In this document: positions 63,426 through 64,000 of the stretch, piece by piece
How positions within the stretch are numbered: position 1 is the stretch's first letter
Layout of the letters: the number at the start of each line of letters is the position of its first letter
DNA from: Geminicoccaceae bacterium
GTDB lineage: Bacteria > Pseudomonadota > Alphaproteobacteria > Geminicoccales > Geminicoccaceae
Direction: 5' to 3'
Length of the DNA: 64,000 nucleotides
Assembly (NCBI GenBank): GCA_028285265.1
Contig: JANQPX010000039.1
Location: 62,001-126,000 of the forward strand
Notes under the pieces: generated by a model
Database searches by the model: none
Seen by the model: the letters and a program-made list of their open reading frames with translations, nothing else
What the model was told of the DNA's origin: nothing
Translations under genes and position numbers: made by a program

Positions 63426-64000
63426 ATGGCAACGAGGCTTGACGATCAGGCATCGAGAACCGAGTCGGGAAAATCGGATCCCGGCACAGGTACGCTCGCG
63501 AAGGGTCTGGCACTGCTTGAAGCGGTCGCCATTGGTTCACAGCCCCTGCGCTTCACCGATCTCTTGCAATCGCAACCCTATCCGAAAGCCACCCTGCACC
63601 GCCTCTTGAAATCCCTCATCGAGGCCGAGATGGTCGTCTACGATGTCGATCAGCGAACCTATCATCCCGGCATACGCCTGATTCGGCTGGCTCATGCCAG
63701 CTGGCTTCGCTCCAGTCTCGCCGACGCCGCCCGCGCGACGCTGGATCAGCTAGCGTTGGAGATCGGCGAGACCATTCATCTCGCCGCCCTCGACAATGGC
63801 CAAGTGCTGTATCTGGACAAGCGCACGGCGGCCCGCCCCGTCACGATGTTCTCATCGCCCGGCAAAGTTGGACCGGCCCACTGCACTGGGGTCGGTAAGG
63901 TGATGCTTGCCTATCTCGATGAGCAGGCGCTCGAGCACGCTTTGGAGCGCCAATCCTTCCACGATTACATGCCGGCGACACTGACCACACCGCGCGCCCT
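63426..64000 (+). CDS. IclR-family transcriptional regulator, 3' end cut by window edge
   Basis: ATG at 63426 with GGGGA upstream; about 191 codons visible. An N-terminal winged helix (TLAKGLALLEAVAIGSQPLR, YPKATLHRLLKSLIEAEMV) is followed by the IclR effector domain (GETIHLAALDNGQVLYLDKR, GPAHCTGVGKVMLAYL). It is divergent from the sugar importer and probably senses the imported compound or a product of it. Confidence 0.9.
   Translation, partial: MATRLDDQASRTESGKSDPGTGTLAKGLALLEAVAIGSQPLRFTDLLQSQPYPKATLHRLLKSLIEAEMVVYDVDQRTYHPGIRLIRLAHASWLRSSLADAARATLDQLALEIGETIHLAALDNGQVLYLDKRTAARPVTMFSSPGKVGPAHCTGVGKVMLAYLDEQALEHALERQSFHDYMPATLTTPRA

Overview
The window looks like a chromosomal segment of a GC-rich alphaproteobacterium, probably Rhodospirillales-like. 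The evidence is gene order and protein type. There is a 14-gene nuo operon with separate nuoC and nuoD. It is followed on the same strand by birA, coaX, rnj, mce and a DUF1467 gene, then proS-lolC-lolD-dnaE, then rpsB-tsf-pyrH-frr-uppS-cdsA-dxr-rseP-bamA-skp. ProS is the short alphaproteobacterial form and rpsB has a long acidic/alanine-rich tail. I see no insertion sequence, prophage, tRNA, rRNA or CRISPR array.

Region 1 (1-17.7 kb, all minus strand) is housekeeping: outer-membrane biogenesis (Skp, BamA, RseP), isoprenoid and phospholipid synthesis (Dxr, UppS, CdsA), translation (Frr, EF-Ts, S2, ProRS), UMP kinase, the replicative polymerase DnaE and the lipoprotein-release ABC transporter LolCD. 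Many neighbours overlap by a few bases (ATGA type), so translation is probably coupled. A folded leader lies in front of rpsB. A 0.8-kb partly AT-rich gap at 17.7-18.5 kb holds the proS promoter and a likely independent small RNA with its own promoter and terminator.

Region 2 (18.5-36.6 kb, minus strand) holds the complete complex I operon nuoA-N followed by birA, coaX, RNase J, methylmalonyl-CoA epimerase and a DUF1467 protein.

Region 3 (37.3-43.7 kb) is an assimilatory sulfur operon: siroheme synthase domain, APS-type reductase CysH, uroporphyrinogen-III methyltransferase, CysJ and CysI. It is divergent from an Lrp/AsnC regulator, with two palindromes between them.

Region 4 (43.7-49 kb) has small accessory genes: DUF3253, a photolyase, a 4-TM protein divergent from an XRE/MmyB regulator, a cNMP-binding EAL phosphodiesterase and a DUF3307 protein.

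Region 5 (49-60.1 kb, plus strand) is the most interesting part. It is a tightly coupled four-gene operon: a giant 1887-residue repeat protein with an N-terminal FecR domain, a CHASE2 adenylate cyclase, and a type I secretion ATPase and adaptor (HlyD). The cNMP-binding EAL protein encoded just upstream on the other strand suggests, as inference, that cAMP made by the cyclase could be read out into c-di-GMP turnover and adhesion.

Region 6 (60.1-64 kb) is a sugar-type ABC importer (two permeases and a binding protein, no ATPase in the window), divergent from an IclR regulator that runs off the right edge, with a clear repeat operator between them.
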